This document shows positions 1-10,975 of a DNA stretch of 64,000 bases, one piece after another (position 1 is the first letter of the stretch; every line of letters begins with the position of its first letter). The notes beneath the pieces are model-generated. The model was not told where the DNA came from. It worked only from the letters and a program-made list of their open reading frames with translations, and made no database searches. Where the stretch lies: contig CM057063.1 of NCBI GenBank assembly GCA_029945375.1, positions 2,972,422 to 3,036,421 on the forward strand, given 5' to 3'. The position numbers were made by a program, and so were the translations under genes. Source of the stretch: Agaricus subrufescens. Its lineage: Eukaryota > Basidiomycota > Agaricomycetes > Agaricales > Agaricaceae.

Positions 1-750
1 TTGCCACTGCTTGAAAATGAGGTATAACGATATCAACATGGTACATAATACTGTGATGGCTCCTTGAAGGGCAATTTCCAATCGGTCTGTTATATTGTCT
101 AGTGGAACATCTTTTGCCAATGATATTATGGTGTCCAATATTATGGTCCTCACTCTTAACCCTGCAGAAGATAAGTTGTCCTGTAGAAGGGAGCAGTTTA
201 TCGTAAACAACTCACCTGTTAAGGTTAACAAACACAGTATGAGCAGCGCAGTGACCAAGTTGGCGTATCGAGTGCCGCTCCAAATAACTTGGACACGCCA
301 AACCTTGATCAAAATTCAGCTACCGTGTATGATACATGAGAGAGGATAATAACACACCTGGATCGCTAATGTCAAAATATCAATTACTGCCTGACAGACA
401 AGGCCAATAGGGATCACAGGGGTGGTAAGATAACTCGATACTATATATGCATATGGGCCCTTTGGATAGCCGCTATGCATTATGTAGGCATCTTGCGTAA
501 TCCAAGCATTGGCCACCAGCGAGTATAGCCCGCAGAGCATTAAGACGGTACTGTACGCTAACATGAACCTGGCTTGTTTTGTTCTGTCTCCTCCTCGGAG
601 TCGAGGGGCTAGGGCAGAAACATATAGACTGAAAAGAGTGACTGCAATCCCATAAAAGGTTCCGGCTACAGTCGTGGGGGTAGCAAGTTCAATCTGAGTG
701 AGGAGGAGTAGAGACCCTTTTAGTGCCGGTTGAGTGGTGTTATTATCCAT
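1..750 (-). CDS. Membrane protein, expanded agaricomycete family, copy 1 (5' part; runs off the window)
   Basis: The first three exons of a polytopic membrane protein can be read on the minus strand: 358-750, 216-303 and 1-161, the last running off the window edge. The start at 750 (MDNNTTQPAL) aligns with the starts of copies 3 and 4 in this window. Exon lengths (393, 88 nt) and phases match copies 2-4. Hydrophobic stretches follow the start (YGIAVTLFSLYVSAL), the FMLAYSTVLMLCGLYSLVAN segment and the VWRVQVIWSGTRY segment. I infer seven membrane segments from the complete copies. The function is unknown; the family recalls basidiomycete multi-pass receptor-like proteins but shows no enzyme motif. 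The intact reading frame suggests a real gene. Confidence 0.7.
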
Positions 751-2420
751 AGAAGACTTGAGAGATGGATGTAGGCTGAATTCATTCGCCCTCGGTGAAC
801 GGAGTATATATGCATTCCAAACAAAATTGTCACTTCCATAGGTCAAGTCCATTTGACGTATGGCTATGTATTACTAACTCTCATCTCGCAACAACAGTTG
901 ACGGATCATCTCGCTATCTGTCAAAAAAACGTCGCGACGTAACTCTCCATGGATTAGCCGCTCAGTCCCAGTGCAACTCTATTATTCACAGAGAATCCTC
1001 TGTATAAATTATATCATCACCGCGCCTATAATTTCGATACCGTTGATGATTATTGTTATGGCACCATTATCACCCTGCTCTAAAACAGAAATCCTCTATC
1101 TTTCACCATTAGATAGGGAGTCAATGACCGAAATGCGAGGGGAATGAATGTTTGTGTGAGAAGGGCTGGTCCCGGAATACATTTCATCGATCGATCGGAG
1201 TCGGTATGTGTTGAAGGCGCGAAGAAGCCCCATCAGCAACAGAGATGGGATGAAGGGTTGGCAGGGAAATAGAAGAATCCAGTTGGGCCCAGACGACGAC
1301 TGCTCGTTCTCAGGGGCTCCATCTGCGGTTTCAACAATGGGCTTTTTCTCAAACGGCGTGTTTGGGATGTTGCTTCTGAGAATACTGACATCCTCTCATG
1401 GGCCAGGCCTATCAATGAATTGTTTTAGGGGCATAGTGACCACCATCAGAGCAGAAAGATGGGAACAAAGGGAGGTAAACGTGCCTAGGAGTATAGCATG
1501 ACTCAATCAAGAAGATCCTGGAAAAGGTGTCTCGCGAAAAGCCAGAAATCTCGTATACCAGAGGAGGAAAATCTGTGTTCCGTTTCCCAAGCTTAAACAG
1601 TGATGGAGATTCAACAGAAGGTGATCGCAATTAGTGGCTGGCAGACGAGGGTGTGGTCACGTGGCCCTCTATCTTCCGCAACCATCTCGACAAGCGACAT
1701 GTGGCGAGAAGCTAATATAATCTTCTCAGATTGTTTACATTCAGGCATAGATCAAACCTACTTCCGGTTCATACTTCAATAAGAGGACCGATTGACGAAT
1801 CTTGTTTACAGTCGCTCCAACTAGGACTGGTGTTGGTGTTCATTGGGTAACCAGATACTGTCATATAAAGTGGAGTATATTGATCAATTTCTAGGCGTTA
1901 CAAATTGTCTCCTACAGCCTCACCGCTACTCGTTCTGTGTCCTGTGAGGTTAAACCTAATCACTAAAACAGCTGAGTGCATAGTCCCGCAGAGGAAGAAC
2001 GCGATACTAACCATTTGATAAAATTATATTATTTTCAAGAGAGAACAAATCAAGGTAATTACATGTCGATATTCATAACACCGCCGAAGTGTTTGAGTTG
2101 GTGCAATCGCACTAGGCAGTATGACTCAATCAAGAAGATCCTGGAAAAGGCGCCTCGCGACAAGCCCTGGCAAAACCTCGCATAATTCAACACGTAGTCC
2201 AATATAAATTACAGGAGTAGCAAGACCACTAGTAACAATATCGAAAACAACAGTATCCGTTGAGCCATACTAGAAACTTACAGAACACTTCTGGCATACC
2301 GGGCACATAAGGACCGTCTCGAATATCACCGATTCAAGCTGTGTCGTAACATAATTTGGATAGTGCCAACGATACACCGGTATTAGCTCAACATCAGTAT
2401 CAAACGGGTCGTTGCACTCG
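751..2420. other. Intergenic; no convincing gene
   Basis: I see only short ORFs without recognisable features. The part next to copy 2 (about 2166-2420) is its 3' flank. It still resembles, at DNA level, the last coding exon of copy 3 (near 43860-43980), so it probably contains the decayed end of the copy 2 reading frame. Confidence 0.5.
1498..2166 (+). repeat. Pair of 46-bp direct repeats (1498-1543 and 2121-2166)
   Basis: Two segments beginning atgactcaatcaagaagatc match at about 43 of 46 positions. Two of the three differences are C/T. They lie about 620 bp apart in the intergenic stretch. The origin is unknown; they could be remnants of a duplicated exon or of a short mobile element. Confidence 0.6.
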
Positions 2421-3627
2421 TTATGCCATAATAGAAACTCGTGGAACAATCGACGCTTTTGATACGACCGGCACATGACACAGAGGATCATCATTGATTG
2501 AGTCGCTGGCTTCCCCAAATTGCAAAGTACTAATATCTTGTTGTCCCTTTTTTGGTTCATATGCGGTTCCGCTGATGACACGATATTGCACAAGGAGATA
2601 TGCAATTATCTAAACACATTTCATGAGGTGGCGCCGATATCGACGTCTTCAGGTACTTACCTCGACGTAGACCAGAGACTCGTCGAAGAAAATTGACGCG
2701 CCAGTCACATTGTTCCAAGTTATTGCCACAATCAAGAGCCACGCTGACTCCACAGTGTATGACTCGACGAGCGTAGCCACAATATTCATGTACGCAACCG
2801 ATCCTTGAGATGATCCTATCAGAATTGTTTTTAATTAGTTGTTTTATTAGTTCGTGATATTTCCATACCAATCAACTTCTTCTGTTTCCGTTGGTGAACA
2901 ATAAGGAATAGAGATATCAGGATAGTGCAGAGTACGGTAGTAGCCCCTTGGATCATTACTCCCCCTACTTCTAGTTCGCCATCTCCCCTAGCAACTTCTT
3001 CGATCGATAATCTGGCTCCAATTATAATACACCTAATCTCTAAAGCTGGAACAATATGATTTATCTCAAAGATAAAGAAACTGTCTGATCTAACTTACCT
3101 GTAAATGTAAAGAAACCCACGACGGGCAGTACAAGAACCGCATAGACATATTTAGTGGCGCCCCAAATGACCCACACACGCCAAATCTTTCCGAGTTCAG
3201 CTTGTGGCATAGATAGAGTAAGAAACGCATGCACCTGAATAGCACCTGTCAGGACATCCACGGTCGACTGACAGGAGAGGGCAGCAACTGTCGCAGGAGT
3301 AACACGATACGCCAATCTTTTGTATGCGTATGGACCCCCGGACTCATTGGCATGGCCTATGAAAGTTCTTTGGGTTATCCAAGCATTTACTACTAGACTA
3401 TACAGCCCGCAGATCATTATGATGGAGGTATAGACAAGCATGAACTTCGCTTGTTTTTTTCTGTCATTGTTCCGTATTGCAGTAACTAGTAAATGAGCGT
3501 ATAGGCAGAAGATGGTGAATGCAATGCCATAGAGAGTACCGCCCACGGTCGTAGGAGCGACTAACACAAACTGATTGAGCTGGAGTAGTGCTCCCTGTAG
3601 CGGCAATGCGGTGCTGTTGTCCGACAT
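2421..3627 (-). CDS. Membrane protein, expanded agaricomycete family, copy 2
   Basis: A five-exon model on the minus strand gives a predicted protein of about 333 aa: 3235-3627, 3099-3186, 2869-3045, 2661-2815 and 2421-2609. All splice phases agree, and exon lengths 393/88/177 match the other copies. Starts MSDNSTALPL. Several membrane segments are visible, including the IWRVWVIWGATKY segment, VLCTILISLFLIV and the segment after SAYMNIVATLVES. The last exon begins IIAYLLVQYRV as in copy 3. The C-terminal tail stops early at 2421, while DNA similarity to the copy 3 tail continues to about 2270, so the tail is shortened or frameshifted by about 40 residues. The function is unknown. It probably localises to a membrane, given the number of hydrophobic helices. 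Confidence 0.75.
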
Positions 3628-6600
3628 AGAGGGTTTGGAACTGGGGTTTGCGTCGGAAGCCGCATCCTCAACAATATCAGCCTTTATACCTTCGCACAAC
3701 AATGCCAAATTCGTCAATTACTTCCCAGAGACTCTATTCTTACACCTGCGTGCCTGCTTCAATCACTACCCATGTCAGCGCAGGACTCAAAAAAGACGGA
3801 TCTGATACGGATTAGGCCTTCGTTTCACAACTTTATGCTTTCTAAACAGTCATGCGGCTCGGAAGCCTGGGCTTTAGCTAAACCCTCAGCGGAACATTCT
3901 CTTCTACTGTCCTCAGACCGTCTTCGGCTCCTGAATTCTGCTTTGAGAGATAGTACTCTAAATTTTCTAGTCCACCAATCCCGTAATTGTTTATGAAGTC
4001 TGTTTACCGGAATCATGATGAAATCTACGATGGATAGATGGGCGTGCGGACGGTGAGCAAACGGGGGGAATGATCAGTGATGATAGTGATGGTGATCACT
4101 CGGGATAGCATATAGCATCACTGAGGTGTTTCCCATTGTTGTTTTGGTTGTTCCTTCACAGCGTACTGTACACAGGAATTGGTACCCCTCATGCTTCAAC
4201 TGTTATGGCTTTGAGATGCAGGACATCACAACTGTTACAACTTTTACCATTGAAATTAGATTGTAAACTGGTTTCCATAGTTCTTGTTAAGAATGTTCTA
4301 TGTTCTAAGGGCAAAGATGATCCCTTGTTGTTGATGGAGGTTGAGCGTCGAAGTGCTGTTGACTAAGAGAGATTAATGAGGGGTTAACATCACCCGCTTG
4401 GTGACACTCCACCTGCCATGATGGATGTGTATGAACTCTTGATCCCAACTTGTTCTACACGGTTACCCTGAACCCGAACCTTGGACTCGCATCAATATTT
4501 GATGGCGCGTGATCCCAATGGTTATCATCTTTATCGTTATAGACTTTCTTCCCCGCAGTCAATTGCTCCTGGGTCAATCTCAATATCAATCAGCGTGTCA
4601 AGCGGAAATTTTTGGAACGGTGCCAAGGTTGGAGGAAGGACGGAAGGACCCCCGATGATAAGACCTCTGTTAAGCGACGAGAACAGCGGTGATCCATTTT
4701 CGAGAACTAGAGCCACAAGTTCTTTGAACAGGGCGTTAGTCCCTTATACAGAGTTGTGGGTCCATTCATTTGTATCGTATAATGAATGTGAGATATATGA
4801 CTGTGAGTGAATACTTGTTGTATCCCCTGATACACAAATTGAGATCATTTGAGAGTCGGTGCTTTTCTGACAATGAGCACTAGCCAATTGGAAAATTTTC
4901 ATGGCTAAGAGCTTTATTTATACGCAACTTTGCATGGCTTCGCCTATCTCACTCCAAATTCAGTGGCCAATGAATGAACGTATCGGCAGCAAAGGACGAG
5001 CGCAACACCAGAGGTCCTAGCCACGACCGTGATGGTGACCATTGTTCATTGATTAGTGAACACTAGCTCTCCTCGTACTTGTACTGAAAAACTGTTTTCC
5101 ATAGAGTTTTGAACAAGGTTGTCTTGAAATTTGCTCCTTCATCAGCAGCAACAAACATGTGTCTATAGAGCTACCGTCGAATTGGCTTAAATTCTATATT
5201 TACCGTTCGTAGTATCAACTCAAAGTCCGCTGGATCAGACAGACGAAATGCTCCCGAGTAACAAAATTGACTACAGCGCCCGCATGGACAGCTGCCAGAT
5301 GTGCTTCGGCAAACCTGGTATCTAGTCCAGAAACGAGTATATTTTCTCGGGCTAAGAAAAGAACCGCCACTCAATGATCTCACTTGATAAACTGCACGAC
5401 AATTCTCACTGTCGGTCGTGAATGATCCGCTTTCACTCCGCATTATCGTCTCCCAAAACAGAGAGCTGCGCCCAGCGTAGTTTCGAGGCCGCTGAATTCA
5501 ACAATCTGAGCTTGAAGAAGCAGAAGAAATGGGGGCGTGCCACTGCTATCTAAACCTTATCATTCAGTAGTGCAGTCAGTCGCACACTTGTGCATTCTTG
5601 ATTCATAATCTAGACGTTTATAGCACGCTATCAGAAGAACGTTTGGAACATCCGTACATTAGTCTTTGATTGTCCTTGGCAAAAGATGTAATTATCAAAG
5701 TAATGATGATCACCTTCCATTAGAACCGTGACATGAACACTAGCGAGTTATATCTGACCTCTTTGAGGGGCCGGATATGGCTGAGGAACGGTAACGGACG
5801 ATGAGACGAATGGACAGTAATTCAGGGGAGTGTAAAAGTCGCGATTCAGCGAATTTTACTGGCTTCCATATGATGACTGAAGGAGATCAGAATATCCTAG
5901 AGCGTAACCGACAACTTACCGGCCCGTGCTCTTCAAAAATAGGAGGGCGGAAAATTAAACGAAAGAGGATTATAATAAAATCATACAAACTCCCGCTTTA
6001 ACGTCATTCAAACGGTCCACCGTTCTAGGAAGTGTACCCTGACAACAACCTTGTAAAATGCTACATGCTGAGTTGAGAAACCAGAGGAACTGAGGCCTAA
6101 CTCTACTGTTGTTTCATCATGACGACAGATGATTGTTGATCAACTCTCACCTGGCATCATTCCTCGTATTTCGTGCGGTATGCAGAACAAGACCAAAGGT
6201 ATCGAAAGTGTGGCTTATCATAGTCTGCGTATAGACCCTGACCAGGCGTATAGTATACCTACATCGCACTTTCCAAATGATCATGTACTCACGTATGTAC
6301 TCATTGTCACCGCCTACCATTCCTCATCCGTACCCTCGCCATAAGTCCACGTATCGTTGCAATCGTGATTGGCGTTATTCATAGCGTTGTTCGTCGCATC
6401 AAGGCACCACCGATAAGCACGTAGTGAAGGTGTCCAATTAACCTATATCGAGAGAACGCGGAGGACATCAGATTTTCTACCAGATAATTACAAATCCGAG
6501 TCGGTCCTGAGATACTTGACCCGTTACTCCACGAACACACTTCATGATCCAGAGACTAAATCATCACGGGAGAATCCAATGCCAGATCAGTCGATATTTC

Positions 6601-7327
6601 TATAATGCTGGCGAGCGCCGTAGCAGACAGGGGAAGCAGAAAGGCAAGCAGAGGGGCTGATATGGTGAGAGGAAGGCGGGACGTAAGAATGGAAGAAGGT
6701 ATCGGAGGTGAAGCGGAACCGTAGAAGCGTCCAATTGTGGATGAGGCTGTGACAATCAATGCCAAAAGGCTGTATACATATCTTGCTGAAACCTGCTGAT
6801 GCCCTGAAGTAAGGGGACAGGTGCGCGCATCAAATTGTCGAACACATCATCATTACGGGAATAGAGATAGAACGACTAAAGAGTTGAGTCATATCATGTA
6901 CCGTTTCTTGCTAAGCATAGCATTCTAGGTTTGAGTGGTGATCCAATTCAAAGCACGAAGAACGCGCCTTTTCGTAGCAGACACTAGAAAGCCCGGTGTT
7001 CGTATAGCTAATCGGGGTGGTCGTGCATCCGGGACTGCCAGAAATAACCAGACGGTATGAAATATATCGGATGTTCGCATAGTCAAGAATTGCAGGAACC
7101 ATAATGAAGTGCGTAGGATCAAATCACCCTCGTAGCTTGTTAGTCGACCCGACGCTGGTTCAAATGGTGGTAACAGTACTAATCGTAGCGGTGCTCAGGA
7201 GCACCAGTCCCCGACTCTGGGAAAAATGCCAGCCCTTATCTAACCCTGCAAGAAACAGATACTTGCACCTTGCAAATTATACGTAGCAGCATATGTATAT
7301 AATGTATGTACAGCCTATACAGTATTA
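3628..7327. other. Gene-poor stretch
   Basis: Only short ORFs occur here. A Cys-rich ORF at 5171-5443 (minus) and a hydrophobic one at 6556-6765 (minus) have no recognisable family and no supporting splice structure. The low-coordinate (3') end of the Helitron should lie somewhere near 6.9-7.3 kb, but I could not identify a CTRR terminus with a hairpin. Confidence 0.4.
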
Positions 7328-9084
7328 CTAAAAACCAACAAATGACCTTTTGGGCTTGCCAGCCAAGCGATGCGAGCGCCGCAGGGGTGCAATCTGGAGA
7401 GCTGCAACAAGTTCGTCAAGCTCATTAGAACCAGATTCTCCACTAACTGGATGCTCATTACTATCGTTGTCTTCCATTTCATCTAGTTCCCCTTTAGTAA
7501 GAATTCCTGCTCTCCATTTCTTGATTGCATTGACAACACGATTGCCTGTGACGATACATAGGCCCCGCTGATAGTAATTCCTTTCTGGGTTAAGGATATT
7601 TGGGTTGAAGAGGAAAAGGCTGGTGCCGTGCCAGTCTCTTGGCCGCCAGGCAATCATTGTACCAGGGGCAGCTTGAACGCGAATGCCATAGGAGGATATG
7701 TAGAAATGACCACCAGCGTCGAGGTCTGAAGTAGACGGATCAAAATAGCGCGACGTAGTGAGCGAGACTGCCCATTTGTGTGGCTGGTTTTCAAAGTGGA
7801 TATACCTATGGGGATCATTCATTAGTTTCAAGCTTAATAGTTGGTATATACATGGTAAATAAAGCGCACCGGCAATAATTTTCAGCCATTACACCACAAG
7901 GTGGTGCAAGCTCGGCCCCGCGGAACACAAAGTCAAAGTCATCAACTTCAATGTGGTAGGAGCCATTTCCAATCGCATCTGAACCCATCATGCCATTTCC
8001 ATCCATCCGTACATCAGGCCCAAGAGTCTGGATAAAATCGCCAAAGTCATTTATGATAGTGTCAGGAAGGAGAGAACGTGCCAAGCTCCACAGAACTGCA
8101 AAGGAAGAGCTAGCATCGTAATTTACTTGCTCATGCATTAATACATTGCTCTTCTGCTGCTCAATGTTGCGCACCCATCCAAGTTTAGGTTTGCTACGGG
8201 ATCCAGCTGATAGGCCCATTTGCGAAATGTGGCCACGGTCTTCTTTCTGCAGTTCAAAACAAATAGCTGAGTTGCGCATATGTAGGAGCAGCAAATAATG
8301 TACTCACACGAGCATTCCTCCTTGTTGAAACCGTTCTCTCAACAGCACGATCTGCAAAGCGTACTATCCTTTGATCTCTGCAAGCACCCCGTATGATGAC
8401 TGCTACCAGTTCACCATTTCCATCTACGAATTGGGCAGATTCATCAGGCCGTAGATCGTGCGCCAAGCCAGGTGTGCCTGCTGATAAATCCCACGTCTTT
8501 GGGTTATTGAGCTCGAATATGCACTTCCAAGGTAGCCGATAGTCAGGAAGATCACGTTCAAGGACAAAGGACATATTACGGTCATATATCTCCTGTGTTT
8601 CTGATACGTAAAGTAAGGGTGGAGGGAAGGCAGCCTCAAGGCGAGTGCACCTTATAAGAGGTATATTGTGAAGGTATTCCCCCTTGTTGACGGTATCGGA
8701 ATTAAGGTTTGAGAGGTTAACAAGGCGCCGCTTTTTGTTGGAGAAGCGAGAAAGTGCAGTGCGACGCTCTTTCAGCACCTTGTTGAATATTAAAGGGAGG
8801 GTATCTTGGTTGCGCCCAGCCCATGATAAGAAATTGCTGACGAGTTCTGGATGTGGTGGCACTTGTGCAACCTCCTCCCATATGCACCTAGCCCTGGCTG
8901 CCACCTGCTGATAATTTTCGCTAGTAGGTGAGCCAGCCAACTTGTCCAGAAGCATCAAGTCAGTGGCCATTATAGTGAAAGCCTGCTTCTTCACATCACC
9001 GGCTCTGATAGCATTGCTCTCGTCTTCACTCTCGGTAGCTGCACTAGTAGTGGCCTTTGAAGCCAAGCGGCGCCCCCTAGGCAT
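7328..9084 (-). CDS. TET/JBP-like 2-oxoglutarate/Fe(II) dioxygenase, collinear with the Helitron
   Basis: A three-exon model (8308-9084, 7870-8246, 7328-7805) has consistent phases and encodes about 543 aa. The start at 9084 (MPRGRRLASK) follows a basic, disordered-looking N-terminus. The C-terminal half looks like a double-stranded beta-helix dioxygenase: an RYIHFENQPHKWAVSL segment (candidate first metal ligand His with Glu two residues on), then GGHFYISSYGIRV, then WRPRDWHGTSL (candidate distal His), then an Arg in NYYQRGLCIVTGNRV that could bind 2-oxoglutarate. Upstream, WSLARSLLPDTI and the DVRMD segment are typical of fungal TET/JBP relatives, which oxidise 5-methylcytosine or thymine in DNA. 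The HxE in place of the usual HxD is odd and makes activity uncertain. The second intron uses a weak GTGCGC donor. The gene has the same strand and order as the Helitron ORFs upstream. The alternative is a non-catalytic cupin-like domain. Confidence 0.6.
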
Positions 9085-9245
9085 GGTAAAGCAGCAGTGG
9101 CACTGGAGGGATATGAGTAACAGGCAGGTAGAGATGATGAATGGATAAGAACGATGCGCCAATAAGAACAAATAAATTTAGAAGCAAGGTATGCTACACA
9201 TGGAATATTTACTATACATTACTATACATTACATTAAGGTAAACA

Positions 9246-10362
9246 ATGCTGCTTCAAGGTGGGGGTGTGCGGCAAGGGCTTAGGGCAAGGTTTCAGGGCA
9301 GTGGTTTGAGGCAGGAGAGCAGGGGCGCGAGGCGGGGGCCTCAGCTGAGGGTGCAGGGCAGGAGGGTGCGGGCACGAGGCGAGGGCCCCAATCAAAGGGC
9401 GTGGGGCACGGGAGCGGGGACACGAGGCGAGGCGGGGGCCTCAGCCGTGGGCAGGGCAGGAGGGCAGGGCGGTACGAGGGCGCAAGGGAGCGGGGCGCGA
9501 GGCAGGGGGCAGGGCGTTACGAGGGCGCAAGGGGCAGGGCGGCACGAGGGCGCAGGGCAGGAGAGTGGGGGTGCGAGGCGAGGGCCCCAGTCGTGGGCGC
9601 AGGGCAGGAGGGCGGGGGCGCGAGGCGAGGGCCCTAGTCGAAAGGCGTGGGGCATGGGAGCGGGGGCGCGAGGTGAGGCGGGGGCCTCAGCTGCGGGTAG
9701 GGCAGGAGGGCAGGGCGGTACGAGGGCGCAAGGGAGCGGGGGCGCGAGGCAGGGGCAGGGCGCTACAGGGCGCAGGCTAGGGGGCAGGGCGGCACGAGGG
9801 CGCAAGGGAGCGTGGGCGCGAGGCAGGGCAGGGCGAGGGCGGGGCGCAGGCCAGGGGGCAGGGCAGCACGAGGGCGCAGGGCAGGAGAGTGAGGGGGCGA
9901 GGCGAGGGCCCCAGTCGAAGGGCGCGGGGCAGGAGGGGGGGAGCAGGGGGCGAGGCGAGGGCCCCAGTCGAAGGGCGCGGGGCAGGAGGGCGGGAGCGTG
10001 AGGCGAGGCAGGGGCCACAGCCGAGGGCACAGGGCAGGAGGTGCGGGCACGAGGCGAGGGCCCCAATCAAAGGGCGTGGGGCAGGAGAGCGGGGGTGCGA
10101 GGCGCGGGCTCCAGCCGAGGGCGCAGGGCAGGAGGGCGGGGGCGCGAGGCGAGGGCCCCAGCTGCAGGCGCGGGGCGGGGCATGGGAGCGTGGACGCGAG
10201 GCGAGGCGGGGGCCTCAGCCACGGGCAGGGCAGGAGGGCGCGGGCGCGAGGCGAGGGCCCCAATCGAGGGCGCAGGGCAGAGGGAGGTTCCAGGGCGCGG
10301 AGCTTGAAAGCGGGGACGCAAGGCGAGCAAGGCGAGGGCGAGGGCGAGGGCGAGGGCGTGGG
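9246..10362. repeat. G-rich degenerate minisatellite
   Basis: About 1.1 kb of purine-rich top strand made of interspersed variants of gggcgcgaggcgagggcccc, gggcaggagggcggg and similar blocks. It separates the dioxygenase start from the 3' end of the neighbouring minus-strand gene. Many runs of three or more G could form G-quadruplexes on the + strand. Long ORFs over it (Gly/Arg-rich on +, Pro/Ala/Cys-rich on -) are compositional artefacts. Confidence 0.85.
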
Positions 10363-10363
10363 C

Positions 10364-10515
10364 TAGACCCCCTGCTCACAACTCGAGCATGGTGGATGGC
10401 AGCCGCGGTCGCGCTATCTCAGTGCCCGCGAGGCCAAGGCAGCAGCCGCTGCCCCTTCGCGCGGACTAGACCCCCTGCTCACAATTTGAGCATGGTGGAT
10501 GGTAGCCGTGAGCGC
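10364..10515 (+). repeat. Two direct repeats flanking the minisatellite (10364-10412, 10467-10515)
   Basis: Two copies of about 49 bp, both starting tagaccccctgctcacaa, lie 103 bp apart at the end of the G-rich tract. Nearly all differences between the copies are C/T, several at CpG. They may mark the boundary of a tandem amplification. Confidence 0.7.
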
Positions 10516-10975
10516 GCTCGGGGGTGGGCGCGCGCTGGAGGGGAAAGAATAGCAGGGGGCAGCGCTGCTGGAGACAAACATCCTGCACGTGCCACTCAGT
10601 CTTATCACGTGCCGGCGGTGCTGTCCCTGCTGAGCGACGCTGCCTCGCCTGCGCACCTTTCACTACTTCCACAAACTCTAGTCTGTTAGTGTTGCTGCAA
10701 AAAATTTCTCTGGATCGTGCTTAGCAAATCCCAGTAAGATGTCCGTGATCATGCCCCCACGAAAGCATGAGCAGAGTAAGAAAATGCACCTGAAGACCTG
10801 GTGGGCAGTCTTGGCATGCGAGAATGTTTGTTACGCTTGTACATTATAATGCATTGTGGCTACTTTAGAGCAGCAATATGAGAGTAGATTTTTATCATAC
10901 ACAAGAAAGGCGTAAGTAGGTCAAAAAATAAGACTACAGGAAAATGTGCTTTAGTGCGGGTTAAGCAGTGTAAAT
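10516..10975. other. Intergenic between the minisatellite and the unknown Helitron-linked gene
   Basis: No gene is seen. It holds the 3' flank of the minus-strand gene that ends at 10976. Confidence 0.4.

Noticed and set aside
5171..5443. 90-codon Cys-rich minus ORF as a zinc-finger protein
   Set aside because: The cysteines do not fall into a known spacing and there is no further coding context.
7140..7175. A possible tRNA (ggttcaaatggtgg resembles a T-arm)
   Set aside because: The stem does not pair and no acceptor or anticodon arm is found around it.
6900..7327. CTAG sites as the Helitron 3' terminus
   Set aside because: Several CTAG or CTAA-type sites occur, but none has a convincing adjacent hairpin and a flanking T, so no end is called.
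9246..10689. Long overlapping ORFs (up to 266 codons) on both strands over the G-rich tract
   Set aside because: All frames are open because the repeat lacks stop codons; composition is extreme (Gly/Arg or Pro/Ala/Cys) and no splice or domain structure is present.
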